Shown here: in pieces, positions 33,861 to 44,765 of the stretch | Numbering within the stretch: position 1 is the first letter of the stretch | Layout of the letters: each line of letters begins with the position of its first letter | Assembly (NCBI GenBank): GCA_911728435.2 | Contig: OU452199.1 | Span: forward strand, 44,595,004 to 44,659,003 | Length of the DNA: 64,000 bases | DNA from: Apoderus coryli | Taxonomy: Eukaryota; Arthropoda; Insecta; Coleoptera; Attelabidae | Reading direction: 5' to 3' | Notes under the pieces: model-generated | Database searches by the model: none | What the model was told of the DNA's origin: nothing | What the model saw: the letters and a program-made list of their open reading frames with translations, nothing else | Program-made: the position numbers and the translations under genes

Positions 33861-36217
33861 GTACTCCCTGAAGCCAAACTGTGGAACCATCACTGATTTC
33901 TTTAGGTATGTCGTACATTGTAGTAGCCCCTGTCGTTTTGTTGCGCCTTTACATTGCAGAGAGTGTATTAAGGCATTTTCATCAGTACAATGTAGGTCCA
34001 TTCGTTCATCTTCATAAATAATATTCTTCTTCTGTAAGTCTTAAAAATTAAAAGGCAACCTCGAACTCTAAGATTTATTATAATGTAGTCTTTCAAATTC
34101 TCATAGTCAGATTAGTTATTCAAATAACAGAAGGTTAACTCCAATTATTGTTGAGTTACACTATTGTTATAATGATATCCAACTTACACAAATAAAAGTG
34201 AACTAAAAAAAAACATCATCAAACGTGCTACTGTTAAGTGCCAAATACGATACGGGTTTTGTTTGATTTTTATTTGTCCATTACCCAAACCGTACAAATT
34301 GAAAAGTTAGAAGTTGCAGAGAAGTGTTGGAGAATAAGAACTCATCGTCTCTACCGTTTGTATCGACCTGATGTATTTTGTGCGGTTATATTTTCCTGTT
34401 GGATTTATCGAAAGGCTTTTCGCTCCAACTCTATCTCACTCCAGTTTGTTTTTTCGATTTCGCTCAAGCGCACCGAAAATCTAACCGCATCACACCATTT
34501 CTACCTTATAGAGATAAAGTTTTCTTGTAGGTATATACGGTTATATTGTCGGTTGTTAGGTATTAGTTGGAGAAAGTCTACTATTTTTGTAATTTTAAAA
34601 GGCACTCAACGAAACTGTGGTCAGTCTTTTCACTATACCTTGAGCGACGGCAGAAATATATAGGTACTTCTTCGTCAAAAAAATTCGCAAATTATATAAA
34701 AGGATCGCAGATTGAAGATGCAGGAGCTAGCTGACATTATAAAGATATCATGTGGTATTGTTTTTTCCATTTTACATCTTTGAGTGATCCTCTACCATGA
34801 TTAAAAAGTCCATACCACTTTTGAACCATTGCTTCCTGATCAAGTTTTCCTCGCAAACTGATGGCATTTCTTCCATAATGGTTTGAATAGGCTTTCCCTG
34901 CCTTTTCTTCCTGATTGATTTGCTTGCAACAATAGTTCAAAAATTATTGACTCGAATAAGATAAACCTTTATATTTGTGGTAATGATGAGTCATCCTTAT
35001 CATTCCCTTATTACAAATAAGTTAAATATCCAGGATAATCCCTAGCCATTGGACCATACACTTCTGTCGTACGATCTCTTCATGCAGGGCGATTGGATTC
35101 AATGATCGAGTTTTTCTTTTCCAGGCAAATTGTAGCTATACTTTGCTGAGCTCTAACCGACTGATGTGCATCATTTCTGGGTTGTTCAGAGGCACTTTTA
35201 TGGGAATGCCCAATCAGATTTAAGCTAAAGCCTGTTATGTCTCTTACTTTTGATTACCACTGTATTAGCAGGCCGACCAAAACTTTTTGAATAGCAGTTG
35301 AAATAAATAAAATATCAAAACGAGAAAAACATACGGAAAAAGTTTTGCAGTGCAGTTTTATAGACTATATTTCGATTTTTATTTAACTTTTCCAGAAGTT
35401 TTTTTTATTATTATTTTTATACCCTCATCATAACTCCATAGCTCCATTTATTTGTGTAAGCAACAACTTGTTGGAATAAAGTTTTGTTTTTATTTCACAA
35501 CAATTATTTTTCATGAGCACTGTAGTTACTAAAATAACAATTTCGTGTTGATGAAGGGTAAATATAAATGATTGGAATAGAGTAAGGATAATTTGCTCAA
35601 TGTATTAAGTTAAGTTAGTGGTAAATTGAGGGAAGTTTTGTATCTCTTACATATAGAGGCAAAAATAGAGTCGACTAAAGTGAATTTTGTTGTACGTATA
35701 TAACGTATATAGGGGATGGTTGTCAATCAATATATCTCTATTAAGCGCGTCAGATTTAGAGCGATTTTTCTAAATGTAGCATAAATTGGTTAGTTTAGTT
35801 AGACACCAACATGGTTTTTGTTTATTATCTAATTGGATTACATTCTGTAATAGAAAAGGTTCGAGAATTTGAGAATGGTAAGGCACCAGTTTCACAATAT
35901 CAACCAATTTGCAAATGCTACTACAACTCCATCATATAACTGTACCATACAATCTAATACATCGTTCTGAATTTCTTTGACGTTGCTTTAAAAATTGTGG
36001 ATTTCAAAGATTATCAAACATGTAGTTAATATTCAATATTGACAACAATTTTCCAAAAGAAAACTTACAAAATGAAAATGACGTAACAAAATAATAACAT
36101 TATATCACTTCAACGGTGGGAGCAAGGAAAAGCTTTGGTTGTGTTGATTGAAAATTAAAAATTCATATCCTATTCTTCGAAAGATTGCTATCAATATTAA
36201 CCAGAATTCGTAGCGTA
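33861..36217. other. No gene recognised, about 2.4 kb
   Basis: AT-rich spacer. The 141-codon plus frame at 34238-34663 has no recognisable domain and mixed composition. Apart from a possible mariner scrap at 34737-34940, nothing could be assigned. Confidence 0.4.
34737..34940 (-). pseudogene. Possible mariner N-terminal (HTH) scrap
   Basis: The minus frame contains QKWYGLFNHGRGSLKD, resembling the second helix-turn-helix boundary of mariner transposases (compare YRWYGEFNRGRSSLQDE at 48.1 kb). The residues before it fit poorly and no catalytic part is nearby. An unrelated open frame cannot be excluded. Confidence 0.35.
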
Positions 36218-36257
36218 TACAGGGTGAGTCACCCTAGGTGCGATTGTCTACTGAGTT

Positions 36258-38010
36258 ATAAGAAATGTTCAAAGTGATGTCCATTTTCATAAACACAATG
36301 TTGAAGTCTATTTTCGTATGATTTCCAAACATTTCTGAACATATAATAATAATAATAATAATAATAAGCAGTTTATTTGCAGATACTCATAATACAGATA
36401 CCAATTATAAATTAAAAAAAAAAAGTAAAACTAACCATAGCGTTCCTAAAAACTTATATACATATAATTATGAGCACTACAAAAAGGGTTAGAAGGCAGT
36501 AGATACTGATATATATATATTCCAACCCTAATAACAAAAAAAAAATAAAAAGCATAATATCACATCAATAAAATAATAATAGATGTAAGTAATATAACAA
36601 AATATAAAAAATAACAATAATTAGGAAGTATATGTAGATGAGGGAAACTAGTCGTTATCTAACTGATATACGTAACGTTTTTGGAGGAACCGAAATGTCA
36701 AGAGTTTATGATTTTTGAAATTGCTTGGTATACTGTTATAAATTCTATAGATATCGTAGGTTAAAGCTCGCTCGAATGATGAAGTCCTATGTGGTGGTGG
36801 AGATATGCGACCCATGAATCTGAGGTTTATGTTGTGTATATCTGACCTAAAACTTATTTTATTATAAAGATAAGGTGGGCACCTGGTAGACATCAGACCC
36901 TGATAGAAACACGCAGCATGATGGAGTCTTCTGCTCTTCATTGAAAGCCAATTTGCAGAAGTCAATTTGTGACTTATGGGATCATACTTGCGAATACCAT
37001 AGATATAACGCAAGCATGACTTCTGCACACGCTGAATGCGATCCTGATCACTTTTCAACAAACATGGCCCATAAACAATATCGCAGTAGTTAAAATTACT
37101 TAATACAAGAGCATCCATTAACTTTATTTTCAACTGTTCATGTAGGCTATGTCTATGAGGGTAAAGCATTTTTAATCCAGCATATGCTTTGCCAATGCAT
37201 TTTGTAACATGGCCTTTAAACCGTAAATCAGTATCCATTTCAATACCCAGATTTCTAGCTGAACTGCAGAACTCGATTGGTACATTATCAATTGTTATAA
37301 CAAGGTTATTTTCCACTACGGATCTAGATTTACCAAATGCTAAGGTTTTAGTTTTAGAAGCATTAATAGCTAGTTGATGTTGGTTCGACCAGTTAACTAA
37401 AGATCGTATGTCCTCATTAATTTGAACCGATGCCCTATTCATGTCACTTAAAAAAAATTAATGTTTAATTTGACTGTCATCAGCATACATATAAGGAGTA
37501 CAAAATTTGTTATTGTATTAAAAGCATCTCTCATCATTTGCTTCATATTTTCAGCTGTAGTGGGTGGAGTACTATAAACTATATTTTTTACATAACCCGA
37601 TAAGAAAAAATCTAATGGAGTTATGTCAGGTGATCTTGCTGACCAGTTATAGGGGCCACCACGGCCAATCCATCTATTAGGAAATTTCATATTTAAATAT
37701 TCGTGCACGGTACGCTTAACATGTGCAGGAGCTACATCCAATTGTAACCATAATTTTTGCCTAACGTCTAGTGCACTTTATCCAAAATTAACCAAAAATC
37801 ATGTTTTAAAAATCGTAAGAATGTATTTCCATTTAAATGACCGTCAAAGAAATATGGCCCAATCATGACTATAGCAGCAAAAACGTTAACACTCCACAGT
37901 CAGTACGAAACTGATCTTTATTCTCGGTATCGTAGTAATGGAAATTTGCAAGCACTTTGGTATCAGGGTGAATTTTCGTGGCATATAATCTGGATGCTAA
38001 TAGACAATTT
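36258..38010 (-). pseudogene. DDE transposase (DUF4817/DDE_3-like family), interrupted and frameshifted
   Basis: Minus-strand pieces run from about 38010 to 37505: SVNVFAA-type residues with GPYFFDGHLNGNTFLRFLKH, then the open frame MDVAPAHVKRTVHEYLNMKF and RWIGRGGPYNWSARSPDITP followed by LDFFLSGYVK. These are the second catalytic and 'RSPDLTPLDFFLWG' regions of this insect family. The LINE insertion then intervenes. The transposase C-terminus resumes at 36343-36258 as FRNVWKSYENRLQHCVYENG ending HHFEHFL plus stop, about 35 bp from the terminal repeat. Stops and frame changes occur at least twice upstream of 37741. The N-terminal DNA-binding part was not recognised. Confidence 0.82.
36344..37504 (-). 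mobile_element. 5'-truncated LINE inserted in the DDE transposase
   Basis: The minus-strand sequence begins at the RT catalytic box, MYADDSQIKH (YADD at 37487-37476). It reads through one TAA into a 264-codon frame (37442-36648) covering thumb and C-terminal region: NRASVQINEDIRSLVNW, HQLAINASKTKTLAFGKS, RNLGIEMDTDLRFKGHV, and a C-terminus ending VYQLDND. The 3' end is a (TTA)n simple repeat (complement at 36343-36366). The family resembles LINE gamma in the thumb region (LNASKS, RNLGLWMDEGLRFTSHV) but is clearly diverged. It is truncated exactly before YADD. Confidence 0.88.
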
Positions 38011-38630
38011 TTAAATATTAAAAAAATATTTATTTATTATGCTTATTAGGAGGTTTATCACTTGATTGATGTATCAAGTTGTTTATAAAAATGTCATTAT
38101 TATTATGTTGGTAGCAACTTGACAGTAGAATATTTGCTTTTCTTCCTTCCTCAACTCAAAAAACTGATGTGAGCTAAGTATCTTCCACTCATTCAGATAT
38201 TAGTGAAGTAAATGCATTAAAAAAATTTCCTATTAATTATAATTAAACTAATTTATACAAAAAACGCGTGCAGCACAGTACACGTGATAGAAGTGAATAC
38301 TTCTTTCACGAGAATTTCAAACTACAACAGTATCTCGTATAATACACAATCATTGTCTTGTAAAATAACACCCTAAGTGTTCACTTCAAAAATTGTTTTA
38401 AAAATATACTGTCCTAAACTGTGAAACTATATAAATGTGGCATAATTTGACATAAACGAATTATTTGGAGTAACTTAATATAATCGTTGATTGCGAGAAT
38501 ACGTAAAAGTATCATAGCAAGTAAATTTGTGTTTATACCAATTTTTCTAAAAAAAATTGTTATGAAATCAATAACTTTTATAGTATTTTATTGAACCGTT
38601 AGAATGTTGGTTTTTTAATAGTGAGATATA

Positions 38631-38978
38631 CAGGGTGTGCCATTTCAAAAAATCAAGATTTTTATTGGTTTGTAAAATGTCATCACCTTGTATAATAGGT
38701 AGCTTTTCGAACGAATGTGTAATGGATCATTTTACTACAGGATGTTGTACATCTTATGAAATAGCTACTATTTGTAAAACGCATTGGCGTAACTATAAAA
38801 AATGGCTTGTATTTTAACTTTTAAAATTAACATCTAGTTAATTATGCATTTTAAAGCAAACAAACCTTATATCAAAATCATTTAATAAGATGTCTGAATC
38901 GAAAGCAAAAATAACATCTAGGATGTTCCATTGAAAAAAACGTAAGTTTGATATGCTACGGGATAATGTAACACCCTG
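38631..38978. mobile_element. 348-bp MITE with TA target, nested in the DDE transposon
   Basis: It starts CAGGGTGTGCCATTTC after TA (38629-38630) and ends with the complement of CAGGGTGTTACATTAT before TA (38979-38980). Similarity between the ends is limited to the first dozen bases. It has no transposase. It shares the CAGGGTG terminus with its host element, so it may have been mobilised by the same transposase type. Confidence 0.7.
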
Positions 38979-39103
38979 TATAAATTGCACCTATTCTAGA
39001 ATGTAGTCTTAATAGGTCTACAAAATTGGACGTTGAAAGAATTTTGAAAATCTGAATAGTTTTGCCACAGAAGACCGTCGCATCTAGGGTGACTCGCCCT
39101 GTA

Positions 39104-40770
39104 TAATAAAATTTTTGAAAGCTAAGCTTCAATGTTGTCGTGAATATTTCGATTTAATGACGCAATTGTCCAGAAATATACCGTGATGAACAAGACTTTT
39201 GATTTCAATTTGCCCGTTTTTTGACGTAAAAGAAAATATAGACAGGATCGATCATGTAGTAGATAAACATAAATGCATATTATGTTTTTCCTAAGCAACC
39301 CACTGAATGACACAGTTATAGATTTCAAGTTCACTTTAACTAATGCAACAATAACTACTAAAGACCTTGTATAATCAAAACTATACTATACGTTTAATTG
39401 TTTAAAAATTCTTTTGTATGGTGTGCCTACCGGATTAGTATTAATTAAAAATCCTCAGGCCGCATGTCATTATACTTTTCCTGCTGAAAATATATTTGCG
39501 TTGCTGTTTTTTTTTTTTAAATCTCACTATAGAGAAAGTGAGACAAAACAAAAACAGAGAATGCATTTTTATATTATTTTATATTCTGCAGCAAAATAAT
39601 CCAACAGAAAGACGTCTATTTCACAATATAATCTTCTATAATTAAGTCAAATCAAAACGAAACATGTTTCGAAATTATACACTCTCATCATCAGTGCAAA
39701 TAGCAGAGTCGAATCAGAAAGCTAAGTATTTTTTAATTATTAATTATCAGATCTGAAAAATAGATACGTTAAAACCTTCTGCAAAGTTTTGCGGTGGCAC
39801 TGTCCGCTTCTATAATCGCCATAATAATTTTTAAGTTTTCTTAATTTCTTTCATTTCTAGTGTTTTTTAATTTCTCGGTTAATACGCCTTTTTGAGCCAT
39901 TGTTCCTTATAAAAGAACACTTTTTTAAAAGCATCTAATAATCTTTTATTGGTATAATGAATGAATTAAAAACTTCTAACAAGAACATAGTAGAAGAGTC
40001 CATACAACTACAACAATACTAATGACAATAGGAAAACGGAAAAAAATTAGGAAGCAGAAAACAATAACCAGCAAAATACACCGCAATTAAACAACCTCTT
40101 TTCGCCATTGTTCTCCTCCATCGTATAATAATGGACTGATGTATCCATACCATTTAAAAAAGGAAAGAATAAAACTGTATATTATAGATATAAGAGTTGA
40201 AAACTTGATTGAGACGACGAATATTACGATTTTTTTTTGTTCGCTCGTTTGTTGTCATATTTTTGTAAATATGGAACGGAAAAAGCCACAATGGAAAACA
40301 GACAAGTGCACTTTTTTTCTCTCGTACGTACCTACTCGTATATGTGTAATTTTCCTCCCGGTTGTTTTAACTGAGATATATGTGATGAGTATGTTTTGTA
40401 ATGGCTTTCATGGAGAAATTATGAAATAATGGCGAACATATACATTATGCATCCGCTACATTCTAATCTACAGGGAGATTAAACTGTGGGTTTATGCAGA
40501 GACCCGGGAAAGTTTCAGTGTAACGAACGAAACAAACAAAGTTCTAACTATGTTATCGAGTGAGTATTATGTAGAAGAAAGCTTTGTGCTGTGTATCATT
40601 ATTTATATAATTACCAACGGTTTGTAACATTAAAATTGAACAATGAATCGCAAAGATTCCGTAATACTAATTGTCAAAAAAATTCATCATATTTGGTCCG
40701 ATTTTGATGTTTTTTTTTTTGTGAAACGACTATTAATGGGAATTTATTTTGAAGCTTGACAACACTCATT
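39104..40770. other. No gene recognised; one Penelope-terminus-like motif
   Basis: AT-rich spacer. At 39658-39693 the minus strand reads CTGATGATGAGAG followed about 10 nt later by CGAAACATGTTTCG. This resembles the termini of Penelope-like elements but does not fold as well as the motif at 43.6 kb. No coding sequence is recognised here. Confidence 0.4.
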
Positions 40771-40777
40771 GATGTTG

Positions 40778-43015
40778 TTACGAGCTATAACCTTTGATAT
40801 ATTAACATACATGGCCTGAAATTTTGTTTGAAACGACCCCCGTATTCCCAGTTTTTGAATTCTTTCATTTTTTTTCTAACAGTCCTCTTCCTGAGAAATA
40901 ATTTGAGCCTAGCGAGAATGCCTGACACCTTCTGGGTTATGAGCTATAACCTTTGATATATTAACATACATGGCCTGATATTTTGTTTGAAACGACCCCC
41001 GTATTCCCAGTTTTTTGGATTCTTTCATTTTTTTTTCTAATAGTCCTCTTCCTGAGAAAGAATTTGAGCCTAGCGAGAATACCTGACACCTTCTGCGTTA
41101 CGAGCTATAACCTTTGATATATTAACATACATGGCCTGATATTTTGTTTGAAACGACCCCCGTATTCCCAGTTTTTTGGATTCTTTAATTTTTTTTCTTA
41201 TAGTCCTCTTCCTGAGAAAGAATTTGAGCCTAGCGAGAATACCTGACACCTTCTGCGTTACGAGCTCTAACCTTTGATATATTAACATACATGGCCTGAT
41301 ATTTTGTTTGAAACGACCCTCGTATTCCCAGTTTTTTGGATTCTTTAATTCTCTTCCTGAAAAATAATTTGAGCCTAGCGAGAATACCTGACACCTTCTG
41401 CGCTTCGAGCTATAACCTTTGATATATTAACATACATGGCCTGACATTTTGTTTGAAACGACCCCCGTATTCCCAGTTTTTTGGATTCTTTAATTTTTTT
41501 TCTTATAGTCCTCTTCCTGAGAAAGAATTTGAGCCTAGCGAGAATACCTGACACCTTCTGCGTTACGAGCTCTAACCTTTGATATATTAACATACATGGC
41601 CTGCTATTTTGTTTGAAACGACCCTCGTATTCCCAGTTTTTTGGATTCTTTAATTCTCTTCCTGAAAAATAATTTGAGCCTAGCGAGAATACCTGACACC
41701 TTCTGCGCTTCGAGCTATAACCTTTGATATATTAACATACATGGCCTGATATTTTGTTTGAAACGACCCCCGTATTCCCAGTTTTTTGGATTCTTTAATT
41801 TTTTTTCTTATAGTCCTCTTCCTGAGAAAGAATTTGAGCCTAGCGAGAATACCTGACACCTTCTGCGTTACGAGCTCTAACCTTTGATATATTAACATAC
41901 ATGGCCTGCTATTTTGTTTGAAACGACCCTCGTATTCCCAGTTTTTTGGATTCTTTAATTCTCTTCCTGAAAAATAATTTGAGCCTAGCGAGAATACCTG
42001 ACACCTTCTGCGCTTCGAGCTATAACCTTTGATATATTAACATACATGGCCTGATATTTTGTTTGAAACGACCCCCGTATTCCCAGTTTTTTGGATTCTT
42101 TAATTTTTTTTCTTATAGTCCTCTTCCTGAGAAAGAATTTGAGCCTAGCGAGAATACCTGACACCTTCTGCGTTACGAGCTCTAACCTTTGATATATTAA
42201 CATACATGGCCTGCTATTTTGTTTGAAACGACCCTCGTATTCCCAGTTTTTTGGATTCTTTAATTCTCTTCCTGAAAAATAATTTGAGCCTAGCGAGAAT
42301 ACCTGACACCTTCTGCGCTTCGAGCTATAACCTTTGATATATTAACATACATGGCCTGATATTTTGTTTGAAACGACCCCCGTATTCCCAGTTTTTTGGA
42401 TTCTTTAATTTTTTTTCTTATAGTCCTCTTCCTGAGAAAGAATTTGAGCCTAGCGAGAATACCTGACACCTTCTGCGTTACGAGCTCTAACCTTTGATAT
42501 ATTAACATACATGGCCTGCTATTTTGTTTGAAACGACCCTCGTATTCCCAGTTTTTTGGATTCTTTAATTCTCTTCCTGAAAAATAATTTGAGCCTAGCG
42601 AGAATACCTGACACCTTCTGCGCTTCGAGCTATAACCTTTGATATATTAACATACATGGCCTGATATTTTGTTTGAAACGACCCCCGTATTCCCAGTTTT
42701 TTGGATTCTTTAATTTTTTTTCTTATAGTCCTCTTCCTGAGAAAGAATTTGAGCCTAGCGAGAATACCTGACACCTTCTGCGCTTCGAGCTATAACCTTT
42801 GATATATTAACATACATGGCCTGATATTTTGTTTGAAACGACCCCCGTATTCCCAGTTTTTTGGATTCTTTAATTTTTTTTCTTATAGTCCTCTTCCTGA
42901 GAAAGAATTTGAGCCTAGCGAGAATACCTGTCACCTTCTGCGTTACGAGCTCTAACCTTTGATATATTAACATACATGGCCTGATATTTTGTTTGAAACG
43001 ACCCCCGTATTCCCT
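40778..43015. repeat. Satellite of 160-bp and 145-bp monomers with 305-bp higher-order dimer
   Basis: Fifteen monomer starts (CGAGCT[A/C]TAACC) lie at 40781, 40940, 41101, 41261, 41406, 41566, 41711, 41871, 42016, 42176, 42321, 42481, 42626, 42786 and 42946. The core of the array is five copies of a 305-bp dimer (145 + 160) from 41261 to 42786. The flanks hold 160-bp monomers only. The 145-bp type lacks about 15 bp of the TTTTTTCTTATAGTC tract. Dimers are almost identical to each other, while flanking monomers vary more. Minus-strand 72-codon frames recur in register but simply reflect the repeat. Confidence 0.97.
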
Positions 43016-43019
43016 GGTT

Positions 43020-43330
43020 TTTGTGTATCACAGCGCCTGAAAGAGTTAAGACACAGGCCGTTAGATGCAAATCAATTTTCAGCAATATCTGTTTGGTCTG
43101 AATTAGGATATTAAAACGGTGGAAGCCTGAAATATTGTGGTATCGTCTGCGCATTGTATGAACCCAGTATTCTTAAGATGAGATGGCAAGAGAGGTCCCG
43201 GAATTGAGCCCTGGGGCACGCCAGATTTCATATAGCGCAAGTGCGACCTCTCCCCCATATAGTCCACCAACTGTTGACGATTACGCAAGTAAGATTCAAT
43301 GAATTTAAGAGCATTTGCTCTAACGTTATT
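43020..43330 (-). pseudogene. Short LINE RT fragment (PQG and CADD boxes)
   Basis: The minus frame reads ALKFIESYLRNRQQLVDYMG, SGVPQGSIPGPLL, then after a deletion of 20 or so residues FIQCADDTTIFQ. The catalytic box has Cys for Tyr/Phe. Homology decays towards 43020, where the satellite begins, so the satellite and the LINE scrap abut. It is truncated at both ends. Confidence 0.75.
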
Positions 43331-43559
43331 GTATTGAAAGATTAAAATGGGATGATTGAGCCAATCCAACTTCCAATCTAACGAATTTTCAAATCCCTGT
43401 AGGTAGGTATAGGTGTACCCCAATTGATGATGACTAAACTCTAAAATGTAGTGATGACCCATGATGAATGGTCGACATTCTATAACTTGGGCAACATATA
43501 TTGAAGACTGCGTAAAATAAAACAACTTTAGTTTTAAATATTTCCAAACTTTTATAATA
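43331..43559. other. No gene recognised between LINE scrap and PLE terminus
   Basis: A minus-strand open frame continues through it from the LINE fragment but shows no RT homology upstream of the SYLRNRQQ segment. Confidence 0.35.
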
Positions 43560-43578
43560 TACAAATTTATATTTCAAA

Positions 43579-43624
43579 ATTACACGACATGTTTCGTCCA
43601 CACAGTGGCTTTATCAAGTGTAAC
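43579..43624 (-). ncRNA. Hammerhead-ribozyme-like motif at the PLE terminus
   Basis: Read on the minus strand (43624 to 43579), stem I pairs GTTACAC with GTGTAAT (seven pairs, one G-U). The first core strand is TTGATAA. Stem II is CCAC/GTGG with a TGT loop, preceded by A-C and G-A mismatches. The second core strand is GAAA. Stem III is a two-base AC/GT stem around AT, and GTC is the cleavage triplet. Consensus is CUGAUGA; here C3 and G8 are replaced by U3 and A8, a substitution that keeps their pairing. Such ribozymes are known in PLE terminal repeats. Activity is uncertain because of the stem II mismatches. Confidence 0.65.
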
Positions 43625-43747
43625 TTAAGACTAAAATACAAAATATTTATATGGTTTATACAGGTAATAAAATATAGTAAAAGTGTAACAAAATGAAAAC
43701 TAATAACTAGGTCACAGGTGCATAAAAACTACCTAGGGTTACAAAAA

Positions 43748-44760
43748 TTAAAAAAGGTTTAACAAAGGGGAATTATTTAAATCTGTTTGGCTATTGAGTA
43801 ATTTGTTAGAATATTTAAGTTTGTTTATTTCTAATGATTCTAAAAGATCCAGCTTTTTACTTTTGTTTTCTATATGAATAATTTTGAAATTATCGTTAAA
43901 ATTATGATTATGTTCTAAAAGATGGTTAGAGTAATTAGAATTGTCTTTTTTCTTGATATAACTTAAGTAGTGTTCCTTAATTCTTTTAGAAAAACTTCGA
44001 CCTGTCTGTCCTATGTAAACCCGATCGCAGTCTCCACACGTCAGTTCATACACTCCAGATTTTTCTCTCTTATCTATTTTCGATTTTGAATTTTTGATAA
44101 TTTTTCCTATTGTATTGTTGGTTTTAAAAGCTATTTTTATATTATGTTGGTTAAAAAATTTTGAAATATAGGAACAATTATGGCCTGAGTAGGTAATTAA
44201 GCCATAATTTTGGGGATCTTTTGGGCTTTGAGGGAAAACAGTGTTGATTATTTTTTTGTAATTAATTTTGTTTAGGATTTTTTCTACTATTGTCGGTTGA
44301 TAACCATTGTTTACTGCTATTTGTTTAATTATATTAAGTTCTTTCTTGAAGTTAACTTTATTTAATGGAATATTAACAAGTCTATGGATCATACTGTGGA
44401 ATGCGGCTAGTTTATGTTGGATAGGATGATTGGATGTATTATGTATAATTGTGTCTGTATGTGTAGGTTTATGAAAAATCGAAAACGAGTGTCTGTTACT
44501 TACTTTAGTGATTGTTAAATCAAGAAAATTGATAGAGTTGTTCGTTTCTTGTTCTATTGTAAATTTTATGTTAGGGTGCTGATTGTTGATAAATTCAAAA
44601 AACTGGGTAAGTTGTCTATCAGTTCCTACAAAACAAGCAAGTACATCATCTACGTATCTATACCAATAGAGAAAGTTCTTAAAGAGAGGGATATTGAAGA
44701 AATTATAGGCGAAACTGCAAATAAATGGTCTATAAGAATCACCCTTTCTGACTTGAGTTG
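43748..44760 (-). pseudogene. Penelope RT C-terminal part with GIY-YIG endonuclease
   Basis: The minus frame is open from about 44745 to 43748. It starts near the RT catalytic box WYRYVDDVLACF (YVDD near 44650), continues with IEQETNNSINFLDLTI and HKPTHTDT, and passes a methionine at 44392 used here only as a landmark. The last 214 codons hold the endonuclease: GVYELTCGDC (residues 113-122, with the Cys pair typical of PLE endonucleases), VYIGQTGRSFSKRIKEH (125-141) and LESLEI with the likely catalytic Glu. Endonuclease residues look intact. Upstream, the SPIIS segment of the RT lies in a different frame near 44690-44700, so the copy is frameshifted and 5'-truncated. Confidence 0.9.
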
Positions 44761-44765
44761 ATCAT

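Larger units (their letters stand above)
36220..39101 (-). mobile_element. TA-flanked DDE transposon with both ends, carrying nested insertions
   Basis: Terminal inverted repeats of about 29 bp begin CAGGGTGAGTCACCCTAGGT at 36220 and end with the complement of CAGGGCGAGTCACCCTAGAT at 39101. TA dinucleotides lie immediately outside both (36218-36219, 39102-39103), as in IS630-Tc1-mariner elements. Inside are minus-strand pieces of a DDE transposase, a LINE fragment (36344-37504) and a short TA-flanked MITE (38631-38978). Without the two insertions the element would be about 1.4 kb. The transposase is broken. Confidence 0.9.
43560..44765 (-). mobile_element. Penelope-like element, 3' portion
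   Basis: On the minus strand, the end of an RT, a linker and a GIY-YIG endonuclease are followed about 120 bp later by a hammerhead-ribozyme-like terminus. This matches the known organisation of endonuclease-positive Penelope-like retroelements. The 5' part of the RT and any upstream terminal repeat are missing. Right-hand homology fades near 44765 after a frameshift in the RT. Confidence 0.88.

Noticed and set aside
34238..34663. 141-codon plus-strand open frame
   Set aside because: No domain, and the length is compatible with chance. Adjacent frames are no better.
41070..42973. Series of six near-identical 72-residue minus-strand open frames
   Set aside because: They recur only because the satellite repeats with a 305-bp period. 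They have no start context, no domain and no conservation beyond the DNA identity.
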